NCBI GenBank assembly: GCA_017459985.1
Contig: JAFUBX010000010.1
Location: forward strand, 1-64,000
Source of the DNA: Parasporobacterium sp.
GTDB taxonomy: Bacteria; Bacillota; Clostridia; Lachnospirales; Lachnospiraceae
DNA length: 64,000 nucleotides
Reading direction: 5' to 3'
Shown here: piece after piece, positions 16,819-24,853 of the stretch
Layout of the letters: every line of letters starts with the position of its first letter
Numbering within the stretch: the stretch's first letter is position 1
The notes under the pieces: model-generated
What the model was told of the DNA's origin: nothing
The model's database searches: none
The model's input: the letters and a program-made list of their open reading frames with translations, nothing else
Translations under genes and position numbers: made by a program

Positions 16819-18018
16819 TCAGTTGAGTCCGAAGTCGTGGCCGAGGGCCACAAAGCGGGATCTGGAACGTTCGATTCGGTCGTAGGGAACGCAGTACGCG
16901 ATCCGGAGCCATCCCGGGCAGTCGAATGCGGATCCGGCGGACAAAAGCAGCTGGTATTCGTCCTTTGCTTTGGCGACGAAGGCATGGTCATCTTCGATGG
17001 GCGTCTTCATGAACAGATAGAAGGTCCCCTGGGGCTTTGCATATTCGAATCCGGCCTCGTCCAGGATCTCCATCAGGAGCCGGCGGTTTTTATCGTACTC
17101 TCCCACATCGCACAGATGATCGATGGCGTCGATGATCGCCAGCTGCTGCAGGGACGGCGCGTTCACACAGCCCAGCACCCGGATGCCGATGGAAGAGGCG
17201 GCTTTGATCTGATCGGATTCCTCCACCTCGTCCGGGATCAGAAGATACCCGATCCGCTCTCCGGGAACGGACATGGCCTTGCTGAAGGAGTAGGCCACCA
17301 GGGTGTTCCGGTAATATTTGGTCAGGAAGGGAACCTCCACGCCGTCATAAACGATCTCCCGGTAGGGCTCGTCGGACAGCAGGAAGATGGAAGTGCCGTA
17401 TTCCTTCTGCTTGGCTTCCATTACCTCTGCCATCTTTTTGATCGTTTCCACATCATACACGACGCCGGACGGATTGTTCGGATTGTCGATGATGACCGCG
17501 CGGGTCCGTTCGGTAATGGCAGCCGCAAAGGCATCCATATCCGGCAGGAACGTGGGCGGATTCGGGGGCACGACGATGGTCTTTGCACCGAAGTTGGAGA
17601 TATAATTCCTGTATTCCAGGAAGAACGGAGCAAATACGATCACTTCGTCCCCCGGGTTGGTCAGGATCTTGATCGCGATCACGAGGGCATTGGCTGCGCC
17701 GACGGTCATGGTAACATTGGCTCCGGTAAAGGAGGTGCCGAATCTGCGGTTCAGATTGTCGGCGATCGCCTGTCTCGAAGAATCGTACCCGGCGTTGGAC
17801 ATATAGCCGTGAAGTGTCATGGAATCCGTGTTGTTGATCACATGGATCATCGATTCATTCATTTCCGGAGGGGTCGGCACGCTGGGATTGCCCAGACTGA
17901 AATCAAATACATTTTCCGCACCGTATTCTTTGACCATCCTCTTTCCTTCTTCAAACATGGCCCGCAGTGTGGAGCCGGTTGCGAGAAGCCGCTGCATTTC
18001 CTTTGAAATAACTTCCAT
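16819..18018 (-). CDS. Class I/II PLP-dependent aminotransferase
   Basis: The 399-residue protein is transcribed leftwards from ATG 18018. Fold-type I motifs are 'VGAANALVIAIKIL', 'VIIDNPNNPSGVVYD' (PLP ring Asn/Asp region), 'LSDEPYREIVYDG' and 'VAYSFSKAMSVPGERIGYL', where the Lys forms the Schiff base with PLP. The C-terminal 'GWLRIAYCV' carries the Arg that binds the substrate carboxylate. It belongs to the aspartate/alanine aminotransferase group; many Clostridia annotate this as pyridoxal phosphate-dependent aminotransferase. It is a single gene divergent from the lipoprotein gene at 18200. Amino-acid preference is unknown. Confidence 0.88.
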   Translation of the reverse strand: MEVISKEMQRLLATGSTLRAMFEEGKRMVKEYGAENVFDFSLGNPSVPTPPEMNESMIHVINNTDSMTLHGYMSNAGYDSSRQAIADNLNRRFGTSFTGANVTMTVGAANALVIAIKILTNPGDEVIVFAPFFLEYRNYISNFGAKTIVVPPNPPTFLPDMDAFAAAITERTRAVIIDNPNNPSGVVYDVETIKKMAEVMEAKQKEYGTSIFLLSDEPYREIVYDGVEVPFLTKYYRNTLVAYSFSKAMSVPGERIGYLLIPDEVEESDQIKAASSIGIRVLGCVNAPSLQQLAIIDAIDHLCDVGEYDKNRRLLMEILDEAGFEYAKPQGTFYLFMKTPIEDDHAFVAKAKDEYQLLLSAGSAFDCPGWLRIAYCVPYDRIERSRSRFVALGHDFGLN

Positions 18019-18137
18019 GATAGTTCCTTCCTGTGTGATAGATTGTTTACTTTTACGCTTTAAAGCATGTGTCTGATTATTATATTCTCACTGCCCTGTA
18101 AAATCAAGTGGACACAACTTCTTCACAGAGGATTTGG

Positions 18138-18166
18138 TTGTTATTTGAAAATGTCTATATTATAAT
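18138..18166 (+). promoter_or_regulatory. Sigma-A type promoter of the 18.2-28.3 kb gene run
   Basis: TTGTTA (18138-18143), 17 bp, TATAAT (18161-18166), 33 bp before the lipoprotein start. The -10 is a perfect match. Confidence 0.65.
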
Positions 18167-18199
18167 AAACAGGCATATTATTCGAACGGAGTGTAGATT

Positions 18200-18559
18200 A
18201 TGAAACGATTTTTGATCTTTGCAGTCTGTCTGGCGCTTTCGGCTGCGCTTCTGGCCGGATGCGGGAATTCCGGGAAGGAAGAGGAGACCACACAGGCCGT
18301 GGAAAACGACAGCGCGGTGCTGGGAACCTGGACAGAGAGCTATTTTGATTCGGGATATACGTTCAATTCAGACGGAAGCGGCCTGGATACCTTCTGGAAC
18401 CTTCCGTTTACCTATACCGCCCACGACGGGGTGATCACCATTACCTATGATGATGAGACCTACGGGATCGACCGGTATGATTACAGCGTCACCGAGTCTT
18501 CCATCACCATGACCCGCCAGTCCGGGGACGGCAAATCCTATACCTACAGCAAATCATAA
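18200..18559 (+). CDS. Small lipoprotein, lipocalin-like
   Basis: The 119-residue protein has a signal peptide with lipobox 'LLAGCGNS' (Cys about 21). After a short acidic linker, about 80 residues of beta-strand pattern follow: 'GTWTESYFDSGYTFNSDGSG', 'YTAHDGVITITYDD' and 'YDYSVTESSITMTRQ'. Small clostridial lipoproteins with this G-x-W start and alternating strands resemble short lipocalin-type domains (DUF5640-like). The gene is led by a good promoter and lies 19 bp before the PAP2 gene, so it may be the first gene of the long run. Function unknown. Confidence 0.75.
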   Translation: MKRFLIFAVCLALSAALLAGCGNSGKEEETTQAVENDSAVLGTWTESYFDSGYTFNSDGSGLDTFWNLPFTYTAHDGVITITYDDETYGIDRYDYSVTESSITMTRQSGDGKSYTYSKS

Positions 18560-18578
18560 TGGAGGCAGAATCATCAAT

Positions 18579-19490
18579 ATGAGTTTCTTTTTAGCGACGG
18601 CTGCGGCAGGCAGCGTGATCGATACAACCTTTCTGAATTTTGATCTGGGTGTGTTTGAGTTTTTCGGGAACCTGCATAATGAGGTCCTGACCGTGATCGC
18701 CAAAGCGCTGACAGCCCTGGGCGAGACCAAATATGTGGTGATGGTCGCTCTCATCGGCCTGATCCTGATCCTGTTCAAACGGACCCGGAAATACGGCCTG
18801 GCGCTGGTATTTGCCATTATCATCGGTACGCTCCTTACGAATATCATCATTAAGCCGATGGTGCTGAGGATCCGTCCCTACAATACCCTGCAGGACATCT
18901 CCAGTTACTTCGGCTGGTACCAGAGTGCCGGCATGCTGGCGGAAAGCGATTATTCCTTCCCCTCCGGCCATACCACGGGAGCCATGGAGATCGCAGTGGT
19001 GCTGTGCATGTCCTTTGCCTCGGCGGGAAAGAAAAAGATCGCCTGGATCTTCCCTGTGCTGGCGGTGCTGACCGCCTGTTCCCGGGTCTATCTGATGGTT
19101 CATTACGCCACGGACGTGATTCCGGCACTGTTCATCGGAGCATTGGCCGGGATCCTGGGTTACCTGATCAGTTCCCTGATCACCCGGAAATGCAGCGGAG
19201 CCTTTTTCTGGCACCGGCTTGACCTGGAACGGCTGTTTGTGAAGAAGTCCCATAAGCAGATCTCCGCGAAGGCAGCCACCATCGCATGCCTGGCAGCCTG
19301 GGTAATCATCTTTGCAATCTCCTTCACCAGTGTGCTTCATGCGGGAGGAGATACCCTGCGGTGCGCCTATGACGGAGAGTATACCTGTTACAATGAAGCA
19401 CAGACAGGATCGAAATACCCGGCGATCGACGGGAAATATTACTGCAAGATCCACTGGAAGGAGCTGAACGGACAGAACCAGACCGATTAA
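18579..19490 (+). CDS. PAP2 family phosphatase with Cys/His tail
   Basis: The 303-residue integral membrane protein has the three phosphatase motifs in order: 'KPMVLRIRPY' (K-x6-RP), 'FPSGHTTGAME' (PSGH) and 'SRVYLMVHYATDV' (SR-x5-H-x3-D). Family members remove phosphate from lipid pyrophosphates such as undecaprenyl pyrophosphate or from phosphatidic acid. About six hydrophobic helices are visible. An unusual feature is the C-terminal tail after the last helix: 'LRCAYDGEYTCYN...YYCKIHW', with three Cys and one His arranged like a small metal- or disulfide-bound knuckle. It sits 32 bp before a class B sortase gene and is probably co-transcribed with it. Confidence 0.88.
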   Translation: MSFFLATAAAGSVIDTTFLNFDLGVFEFFGNLHNEVLTVIAKALTALGETKYVVMVALIGLILILFKRTRKYGLALVFAIIIGTLLTNIIIKPMVLRIRPYNTLQDISSYFGWYQSAGMLAESDYSFPSGHTTGAMEIAVVLCMSFASAGKKKIAWIFPVLAVLTACSRVYLMVHYATDVIPALFIGALAGILGYLISSLITRKCSGAFFWHRLDLERLFVKKSHKQISAKAATIACLAAWVIIFAISFTSVLHAGGDTLRCAYDGEYTCYNEAQTGSKYPAIDGKYYCKIHWKELNGQNQTD

Positions 19491-19521
19491 CCGCTTTCCG
19501 GATCTTTCAGAAAGGGCAGAA

Positions 19522-20313
19522 GTGAACAGACGCAACGTCAGAAGACATCATAAAAAACACAGAAGAAAAAGTACCCTGACCAGAGCAGCCAACATTATTT
19601 CCATCGTTGTAATAGTGCTGGCTGCCTGTGTCCTGGGGCTTTCTGTATATAAACTGATCAATATCCGGGATTCCTATCAGGCAGCGGATGATGCCTATGC
19701 GCAGATCGAGAGCGTTTTTACCGGAGAAGCGGATCTTTCGGACAACGGGTTCTACTGGGATTATGACAAACTGCTGGAGATGTGTTCCGACGCCGTGGGC
19801 TATATTTATCAGAAAGGCGTCATGTCCTATCCCATCGTGCAGGCGGAGGATAATGACAAATACCTCCGGACCCTGATGAACGGGGAATACAATGTGGCGG
19901 GAACCATATTTGTGGACGCCCGGTATGAGGAGGGGATGGAAGGACAGTATTCCATCGTCTACGGCCATAACATGTACAATTCCGGCATGTTCGGGACGAT
20001 CCCCAATTACGAGGAAGAGGATTATTATAAAGAGCACCCCTTCTTTGATATTTATATCGGATATAAGCATTACCGTTATTATGTTTTCTCCGCGTTTGTG
20101 GCGGAGGCGGACGGTTATGTCTACAATTTTGACCTGAATGAAGGGGAATACAAACAGCAGTTTGACCGGCTGCGCGCTGACGGAGGATACCCGACGGATG
20201 TCCGGGAGCTTCAGGAAGAGGACCATGTGATCGTGCTTTCCACCTGCGTCAATTTCCATGATTATACCTACCGGAATGTGGTGTGCCTGGTCAGAGGGGA
20301 AGAAGTGAATTGA
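19522..20313 (+). CDS. Class B sortase
   Basis: GTG start at 19522 after GAAAGGGCAG. The 263-residue protein has a basic N terminus and a membrane anchor ('IISIVVIVLAACVLGLSVYKL'), then a sortase B domain. This contains 'YPIVQAEDNDKYLRTLMNGE', the catalytic His in 'SIVYGHNMYNSGMFG', the catalytic Cys in 'VLSTCVNF' and Arg in 'YTYRNVVCLV'. Class B sortases attach proteins to the wall or pilus base. No obvious substrate lies beside it; it precedes uvrC and their reading frames overlap by 4 bp. The position in a housekeeping operon suggests a general anchoring role. Confidence 0.9.
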   Translation: MNRRNVRRHHKKHRRKSTLTRAANIISIVVIVLAACVLGLSVYKLINIRDSYQAADDAYAQIESVFTGEADLSDNGFYWDYDKLLEMCSDAVGYIYQKGVMSYPIVQAEDNDKYLRTLMNGEYNVAGTIFVDARYEEGMEGQYSIVYGHNMYNSGMFGTIPNYEEEDYYKEHPFFDIYIGYKHYRYYVFSAFVAEADGYVYNFDLNEGEYKQQFDRLRADGGYPTDVRELQEEDHVIVLSTCVNFHDYTYRNVVCLVRGEEVN

Positions 20314-21836
20314 CCGGAGCAGAAAAAGGGTTTGACCTGCAGGAAGAACTGAAGAATCTCCCGACCGGACCGGGGGTATATCTCCACCATAATGCGGATG
20401 GAGATATTATTTATATCGGCAAAGCCCGGAATCTGAAAAACCGGGTCAGCCAGTATTTCCAGACGGGCCGGGACCGTTCGGTCAAGATCCGGATGATGGT
20501 ATCGCATATTGCGTATTTCGAATACATCCTGACGGAAACGGAGAACGATGCCCTTCTTCTGGAAAACCGTCTGATCAAGAAATACATGCCGAGATACAAC
20601 ACGCTGCTGAAGGACGGAAAGACCTACCCCTATATCAAACTGACGGTGGGAGAGCCCTTTCCGCGGCTCATCAAGGTCCGCAATGTCTATAAGGACAAAC
20701 ACAAATACTACGGCCCCTATCCCCACGAGATGATCGTCAATGAGATCATTGACCTTCTGAATGCGGTATATCATTTAAGGACCTGCAATATGAATCTGCC
20801 GGAGGACATCGGGAAGAGACGGGCCTGCCTGAACTCCCATATTTCCCGCTGCGACGCCCCCTGCGAAGGGCGGATCAGTGAAGAGGAATATGCCGGGAAG
20901 GTGCAGGAGGTCCGCAAATATCTGGACGGCAATTCCAGCGGGATCCTTCAGTATCTGAAGGAGAAAATGGAAGAGGCGTCCTCCCGGATGGAATATGAGC
21001 GGGCCGGGGAGTGGAAGGAGCTTTTGTTTGCCGCCCGGAGGATCAAGACGGAGCTGTCCCGGAGAAAAGACTGGAAGATCCTGGAACAGAACGAAGAGAA
21101 GATCCGCAGGGAAGAGGTCCAGACGAAGGGGGCCGTGGAGGAACTGTCAGGGCTTTTGGGGATCCCCTACGCCCGGCGGATGGAATCCTACGATATTTCC
21201 AATACCTCCGGTTATGAAAGTGTGGGATCCATGGTGGTCTATGTGGACGGACGCCCCAGCAAAAGCGATTACCGGAAATTCCGGATCAAAACGGTGGAGG
21301 GCCCGGATGATTACGCCAGCATGGCGGAGGTCCTGGAGCGCAGGCTGACCCATCGGGCAGACGCCTCCTTTGACGCCCTGCCGGACCTTCTCCTGATCGA
21401 CGGAGGCAAAGGACAGGTGCATGCGGTGCTGGAGGTGATCGACCGGCTGGCGGATCAGGGGATGCCGGTTCTCCGGAAGATCCCGGTCTGCGGGATGGTG
21501 AAGGATGACCGTCACCGGACCAGAGGCGTGATGTATCAGGACCGGGAGATTCTGATGGACCGTTCCTCGGAGGCATTCAAGCTGGTGACCCGGATCCAGG
21601 ACGAGACCCACCGCTTTGCCATTGAGTATCACAGAAAACTGCATGCAAAGGGACAGCTTCATTCGGTCCTGGATGAGATTGACGGGATCGGTCCGAAGAG
21701 AAGGAATGCGCTGATCCGGCATTTCCGGTCCATGGACCGGATCCGGGAGGCGGGCCTTGAGGAGCTATGCGAGGTGCCCGGAATGAACCGGAAGGCAGCG
21801 CAGAGTGTGCTGGATTTCTTTGCATTGCAGGGATAA
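20310..21836 (+). CDS. uvrC: Excinuclease ABC subunit C, internally shortened
   Basis: I chose TTG 20310, overlapping the sortase stop and 9 bp after GGGGAAG; a GTG at 20283 is the alternative. The 508-residue protein has a GIY-YIG nuclease domain ('GPGVYLHHNADGDIIYIGKA'), the 'KRRACLNSHISRCDAPC' cluster, a UVR motif ('KEKMEEASSRMEYERAGEWK'), an RNase H-like second nuclease ('RRMESYDISNTSG', 'DLLLIDGGKGQ') and two HhH motifs at the end. UvrC cuts both sides of a lesion in nucleotide excision repair. Usual length is about 600. The missing 100 or so residues lie between the UVR motif and 'EKIRREEVQTKGAVEELSGL', where the family usually carries a domain around 'QVFFVRxGKL'. Frame and flanking motifs are intact. 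Confidence 0.92.
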   Translation: MTGAEKGFDLQEELKNLPTGPGVYLHHNADGDIIYIGKARNLKNRVSQYFQTGRDRSVKIRMMVSHIAYFEYILTETENDALLLENRLIKKYMPRYNTLLKDGKTYPYIKLTVGEPFPRLIKVRNVYKDKHKYYGPYPHEMIVNEIIDLLNAVYHLRTCNMNLPEDIGKRRACLNSHISRCDAPCEGRISEEEYAGKVQEVRKYLDGNSSGILQYLKEKMEEASSRMEYERAGEWKELLFAARRIKTELSRRKDWKILEQNEEKIRREEVQTKGAVEELSGLLGIPYARRMESYDISNTSGYESVGSMVVYVDGRPSKSDYRKFRIKTVEGPDDYASMAEVLERRLTHRADASFDALPDLLLIDGGKGQVHAVLEVIDRLADQGMPVLRKIPVCGMVKDDRHRTRGVMYQDREILMDRSSEAFKLVTRIQDETHRFAIEYHRKLHAKGQLHSVLDEIDGIGPKRRNALIRHFRSMDRIREAGLEELCEVPGMNRKAAQSVLDFFALQG

Positions 21837-21850
21837 AAAAGGAGGCAGCC

Positions 21851-22789
21851 ATGTCGGAAAAAAGTGTGACCATACAGCAGCTGACGGATGCTCTGGGATA
21901 TGAGAATCTGACCCCCTGGATCGATCTGACCCGGATCCGTCTGGATCAGCGGAGCATTAACCGGCCGGCGTTTCAGCTGGCGGGGTTTTTTGATTATTTT
22001 GACAACGGACGACTGCAGATCACCGGGCTGGCGGAGAGCCAGTATATGAACCGTCTGACTTCGGCGGAACGGATCGAGCGGTATGACAAACTGTTTGCCC
22101 TGGGATTTCCGGCCATCGTATCCGCCAGGGGGATCATTCCACATCCTGAATCTCTGGACGCGGCCCGGAAATACGGCATTCCCATTCTGAAAGCCCAGGA
22201 TGAGACCGGTAAGGTGATTGTCGACGTGGTTACCTGGCTGAGCGAACAGATGGCGCCGATGGAGACCCGGCACGGAGTACTGGTGGACGTTTTCGGCGAA
22301 GGGATCCTGATCACCGGCAACACCGGAATCGGAAAAAGCGAGACGGCCATTGAGCTGATCAAGCGGGGGCAGCGCCTCGTGGCGGATGACCTGGTGGAGA
22401 TCCATAAGACCAACGAGTTCCGTCTGATCGGCTCCGCTCCGGAGCTGACCAAACATTTTGTGGAGCTCAGGGGGATCGGCGTGGTGGACATCAAGTCCCT
22501 TTACGGCGTCGAGAGTGTCAAGGAGCAGCAGGCCATTGACATGATCGTCAACCTGGAGGTCTGGGACGGCAACAACAGCTATGACCGGCTGGGCCTGGAG
22601 GAAGAGTATGAGGAAATCCTCGGAGTCAAGGTCGTAAGGCACAATGTGCCGGTACGGCCGGGAAGAAATCTGGCAATCATCATCGAGACCGCCGCTGTCA
22701 ACAACCGGCAGAAGAAGATGGGATACAACGCCGCCCATGAGCTGGTGGACAGAGTCCGCCAGGAAGTACGCAGAAAGAATATCGAATAG
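21851..22789 (+). CDS. hprK: HPr kinase/phosphorylase
   Basis: ATG 21851 after AAAAAGGAGG. 312 residues, the normal length. The Walker A loop is 'LITGNTGIGKSETAIELIKRG' (about residues 153-172). The HprK signature 'GIGVVDIKSLYGVESVKEQQ' follows at about 208. HprK phosphorylates HPr or Crh on Ser46 in response to glycolytic metabolites and reverses it under starvation, setting carbon catabolite repression through CcpA. It lies 14 bp after uvrC and 10 bp before murB. Its likely protein substrate, a Crh-like HPr, is encoded 1.8 kb downstream in the same run. Confidence 0.95.
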   Translation: MSEKSVTIQQLTDALGYENLTPWIDLTRIRLDQRSINRPAFQLAGFFDYFDNGRLQITGLAESQYMNRLTSAERIERYDKLFALGFPAIVSARGIIPHPESLDAARKYGIPILKAQDETGKVIVDVVTWLSEQMAPMETRHGVLVDVFGEGILITGNTGIGKSETAIELIKRGQRLVADDLVEIHKTNEFRLIGSAPELTKHFVELRGIGVVDIKSLYGVESVKEQQAIDMIVNLEVWDGNNSYDRLGLEEEYEEILGVKVVRHNVPVRPGRNLAIIIETAAVNNRQKKMGYNAAHELVDRVRQEVRRKNIE

Positions 22790-22799
22790 GAAACCATAT

Positions 22800-23723
22800 A
22801 TGAATCTCAGACAGGAAATTACAGAAAAAATCAGGAAGATCGCGGGAGATGCGAATGTCCGGGTCGATGAACCCATGAAAGACCATACGACCATGCAGGT
22901 CGGCGGCCCGGCCGCATTGTTTGTCACCCCCGGCAGCGAGCAGGAGATCGTAAGGATCCTGAAGCTGCTGAAGGAAGAGAGGATCCCCTGGTATGTGCTG
23001 GGCAACGGATCCAATGTGATCTGCCGGGATGAGGGCTACGACGGAGTGATCCTCTGCCTTTCCGGCCGGTTCAAAGGATATGAGGCAAAGGAAACGGAGG
23101 ACGGAACCGTGCAGGTGACGGTGAAGGCCGGAACAGACAACAAGGAGTTCGCGAAGGAAATGGCGGATGCCGGATATGCGGGATTCGAATTCGCCTCCGG
23201 GATTCCGGGATCCCTGGGGGGTGCCACCACAATGAACGCCGGCGCCTACGACGGAGAGATGAAGCAGATCGTGCAGGCAGTCCGGATCCTGGATCCGGAT
23301 GGACAGATTGTGCTGAAGAGCGCGGAGGAAATGGAGTTTTCCTACCGGCATTCCCTGGTCTCGGACGGAAGAAGCATCGTGCTGGAAACCATTCTTGCAT
23401 TGCACCGGGACGAGCCGGCAAAGATCCGTGAGCGGATCGCGGATCTGACGGCAAGAAGGGAAGAGAAGCAGCCCCTGGAGTATCCCAGCTGCGGATCCAC
23501 ATTTAAACGGCCCGAGGGATATTTTGCGGGAAAACTGATCTCGGATGCGGGGCTGAAGGGATTCCGGCTCGGAGGAGCCCAGGTATCGGAAAAGCACGCC
23601 GGATTTGTGATCAACCGGGAACATGCCAGCGCGAAGGATGTTCTGGATCTGGTGGAGCACATCCAAAGAACGGTTAAGGAAAGCCAGGGAGTGACATTGG
23701 AATGCGAAATCAAAATACTGTAA
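22800..23723 (+). CDS. murB: UDP-N-acetylenolpyruvoylglucosamine reductase
   Basis: ATG 22800 after AGGAAA. The 307-residue flavoenzyme performs the second committed step of peptidoglycan precursor synthesis, reducing UDP-GlcNAc-enolpyruvate to UDP-MurNAc with NADPH. Visible motifs are 'HTTMQVGGPAALFVTP' (FAD pocket), 'YVLGNGSNVICRDEGYDG', 'FASGIPGSLGGATTMNAGAY' (FAD and catalytic region) and 'SCGSTFKRPEG', with the proton-donating Ser in 'GSTF'. The C-terminal Glu lies in 'VTLECEIKIL'. This is the short type IIb form common in Firmicutes. The last 22 bp overlap whiA. Confidence 0.95.
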   Translation: MNLRQEITEKIRKIAGDANVRVDEPMKDHTTMQVGGPAALFVTPGSEQEIVRILKLLKEERIPWYVLGNGSNVICRDEGYDGVILCLSGRFKGYEAKETEDGTVQVTVKAGTDNKEFAKEMADAGYAGFEFASGIPGSLGGATTMNAGAYDGEMKQIVQAVRILDPDGQIVLKSAEEMEFSYRHSLVSDGRSIVLETILALHRDEPAKIRERIADLTARREEKQPLEYPSCGSTFKRPEGYFAGKLISDAGLKGFRLGGAQVSEKHAGFVINREHASAKDVLDLVEHIQRTVKESQGVTLECEIKIL

Positions 23724-24559
23724 CGGTGAGCTGGTCCCGACAGGTCCGGGATGAGCTCCTGGACCATTTTACGAAGTCGGAAAAGTGCCGGAGAGCGGAA
23801 CTGACGGCGGTAATGCTATTGGCTCCGGACAGCGTCCGGTACGAGGAAGAGACGGGATTATTTATCTACGAAGAATCGCAAATTTCATCGAAAAATAACT
23901 TTACAGAAAGACGCAAAACTTATAATATAAAAGAGAAACCAGAGCTATCGGAAGATCCCAAAACGGTCTTCAGGGACAGGGAAAGTAAGAGAGCATTCCT
24001 TCGAGGTGCCTTCATAGCGGCAGGTTCTTTTACCAATCCTCAGAAAAGTTATCAGTTTGAACTGATCACTGAACATCGTTGGCAGGCTGAAGAACTGCAG
24101 GAGTTGTTGGCAGATTTCGGCATTAACGCCAGAATCATGGAACGCAGGGAACGATATGTTGTTTACTTGAAAGACGGACCCGCGATCGTCGATACCCTGA
24201 ATGTGATCGGAGCCCATAAGGCTCTGATGGAGTTCGAAAATATCCGTATTATAAAAGAGATGCGAGAATCAGTGAACCGTCAGGTGAACTGTGAGACTGC
24301 GAATATCAACAAAGCCGTTGCGGCTTCCATGAAACAGCTGGAGGACATCGAAATCATTGAACAGGCCATCGGGCTGGACCGGCTGGATGAGAATCTCAGA
24401 GAGATCTGTCAGGTCAGACGGGACCATCCGGATGCAGCGTTATCGGAACTGGGTGATCTGATGACACCGCCATTGGGAAAATCCGGTGTGAATCACCGGT
24501 TCCGGAAGCTCAGCCGGATCGCGCAGGAGATCCGGAACAGACAGGGAGAAACCATATAA
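23702..24559 (+). CDS. whiA: WhiA-type DNA-binding regulator
   Basis: The 285-residue protein has an N-terminal degenerate LAGLIDADG-like domain ('KRAFLRGAFIAAGSFTNPQK') and a C-terminal helix-turn-helix ('HPDAALSELGDLMTPPLGKSGVNHRFRKL'). In Streptomyces WhiA controls sporulation division; in Bacillus it affects division and chromosome segregation. It is somewhat shorter than the usual 310-320 residues, mainly in the first third. Part of that region (about 23870-24130) is visibly more AT-rich than its neighbours. Overlap with murB by 22 bp and location before crh mirror the conserved Firmicutes yvcJ-yvcK-whiA-crh neighbourhood, although yvcJ and yvcK are absent here. Confidence 0.92.
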   Translation: MRNQNTVTVSWSRQVRDELLDHFTKSEKCRRAELTAVMLLAPDSVRYEEETGLFIYEESQISSKNNFTERRKTYNIKEKPELSEDPKTVFRDRESKRAFLRGAFIAAGSFTNPQKSYQFELITEHRWQAEELQELLADFGINARIMERRERYVVYLKDGPAIVDTLNVIGAHKALMEFENIRIIKEMRESVNRQVNCETANINKAVAASMKQLEDIEIIEQAIGLDRLDENLREICQVRRDHPDAALSELGDLMTPPLGKSGVNHRFRKLSRIAQEIRNRQGETI

Positions 24560-24587
24560 GCGTTAGTTCATTTTAAAGGGGTATCAA

Positions 24588-24848
24588 ATGATCAGCAGAA
24601 ATATAACCATTGGATTAAAGGACGGATTGGAAGCCAGACCGGTGGCGGTCTTCGTGCAGATCGCCGGCAAATACGAAAGCCAGATCACGGTCGTCTATAA
24701 AGGATTGCGGGTCAACGCCAAGAGCATCATGGGAATGATGAGTCTGGGCCTGGCAAAGGGAGAAGAGATCACTCTGGTCACGGAAGGCGCGGATGAGGAT
24801 CAGGCTGCGGAAGGCATCGAGGCATATCTTACAACAGGAGCAGAATAA
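24588..24848 (+). CDS. crh: Crh-like HPr protein with Glu at position 15
   Basis: The 86-residue HPr-fold protein keeps the regulatory site Ser46 in 'AKSIMGMMSL'. The phosphotransfer site, normally 'GLHARPA', reads 'GLEARPV', so His15 is replaced by Glu15. Bacillus Crh has Gln at this position and takes part only in HprK-dependent catabolite repression, not in sugar transport. I infer that this protein is likewise a pure regulatory partner of HprK and CcpA. Glu might mimic permanent phosphorylation. It sits 28 bp after whiA and 5 bp before dnaE. A transport-competent HPr must be encoded elsewhere if the cell has a PTS. Confidence 0.9.
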   Translation: MISRNITIGLKDGLEARPVAVFVQIAGKYESQITVVYKGLRVNAKSIMGMMSLGLAKGEEITLVTEGADEDQAAEGIEAYLTTGAE

Positions 24849-24853
24849 GGACG

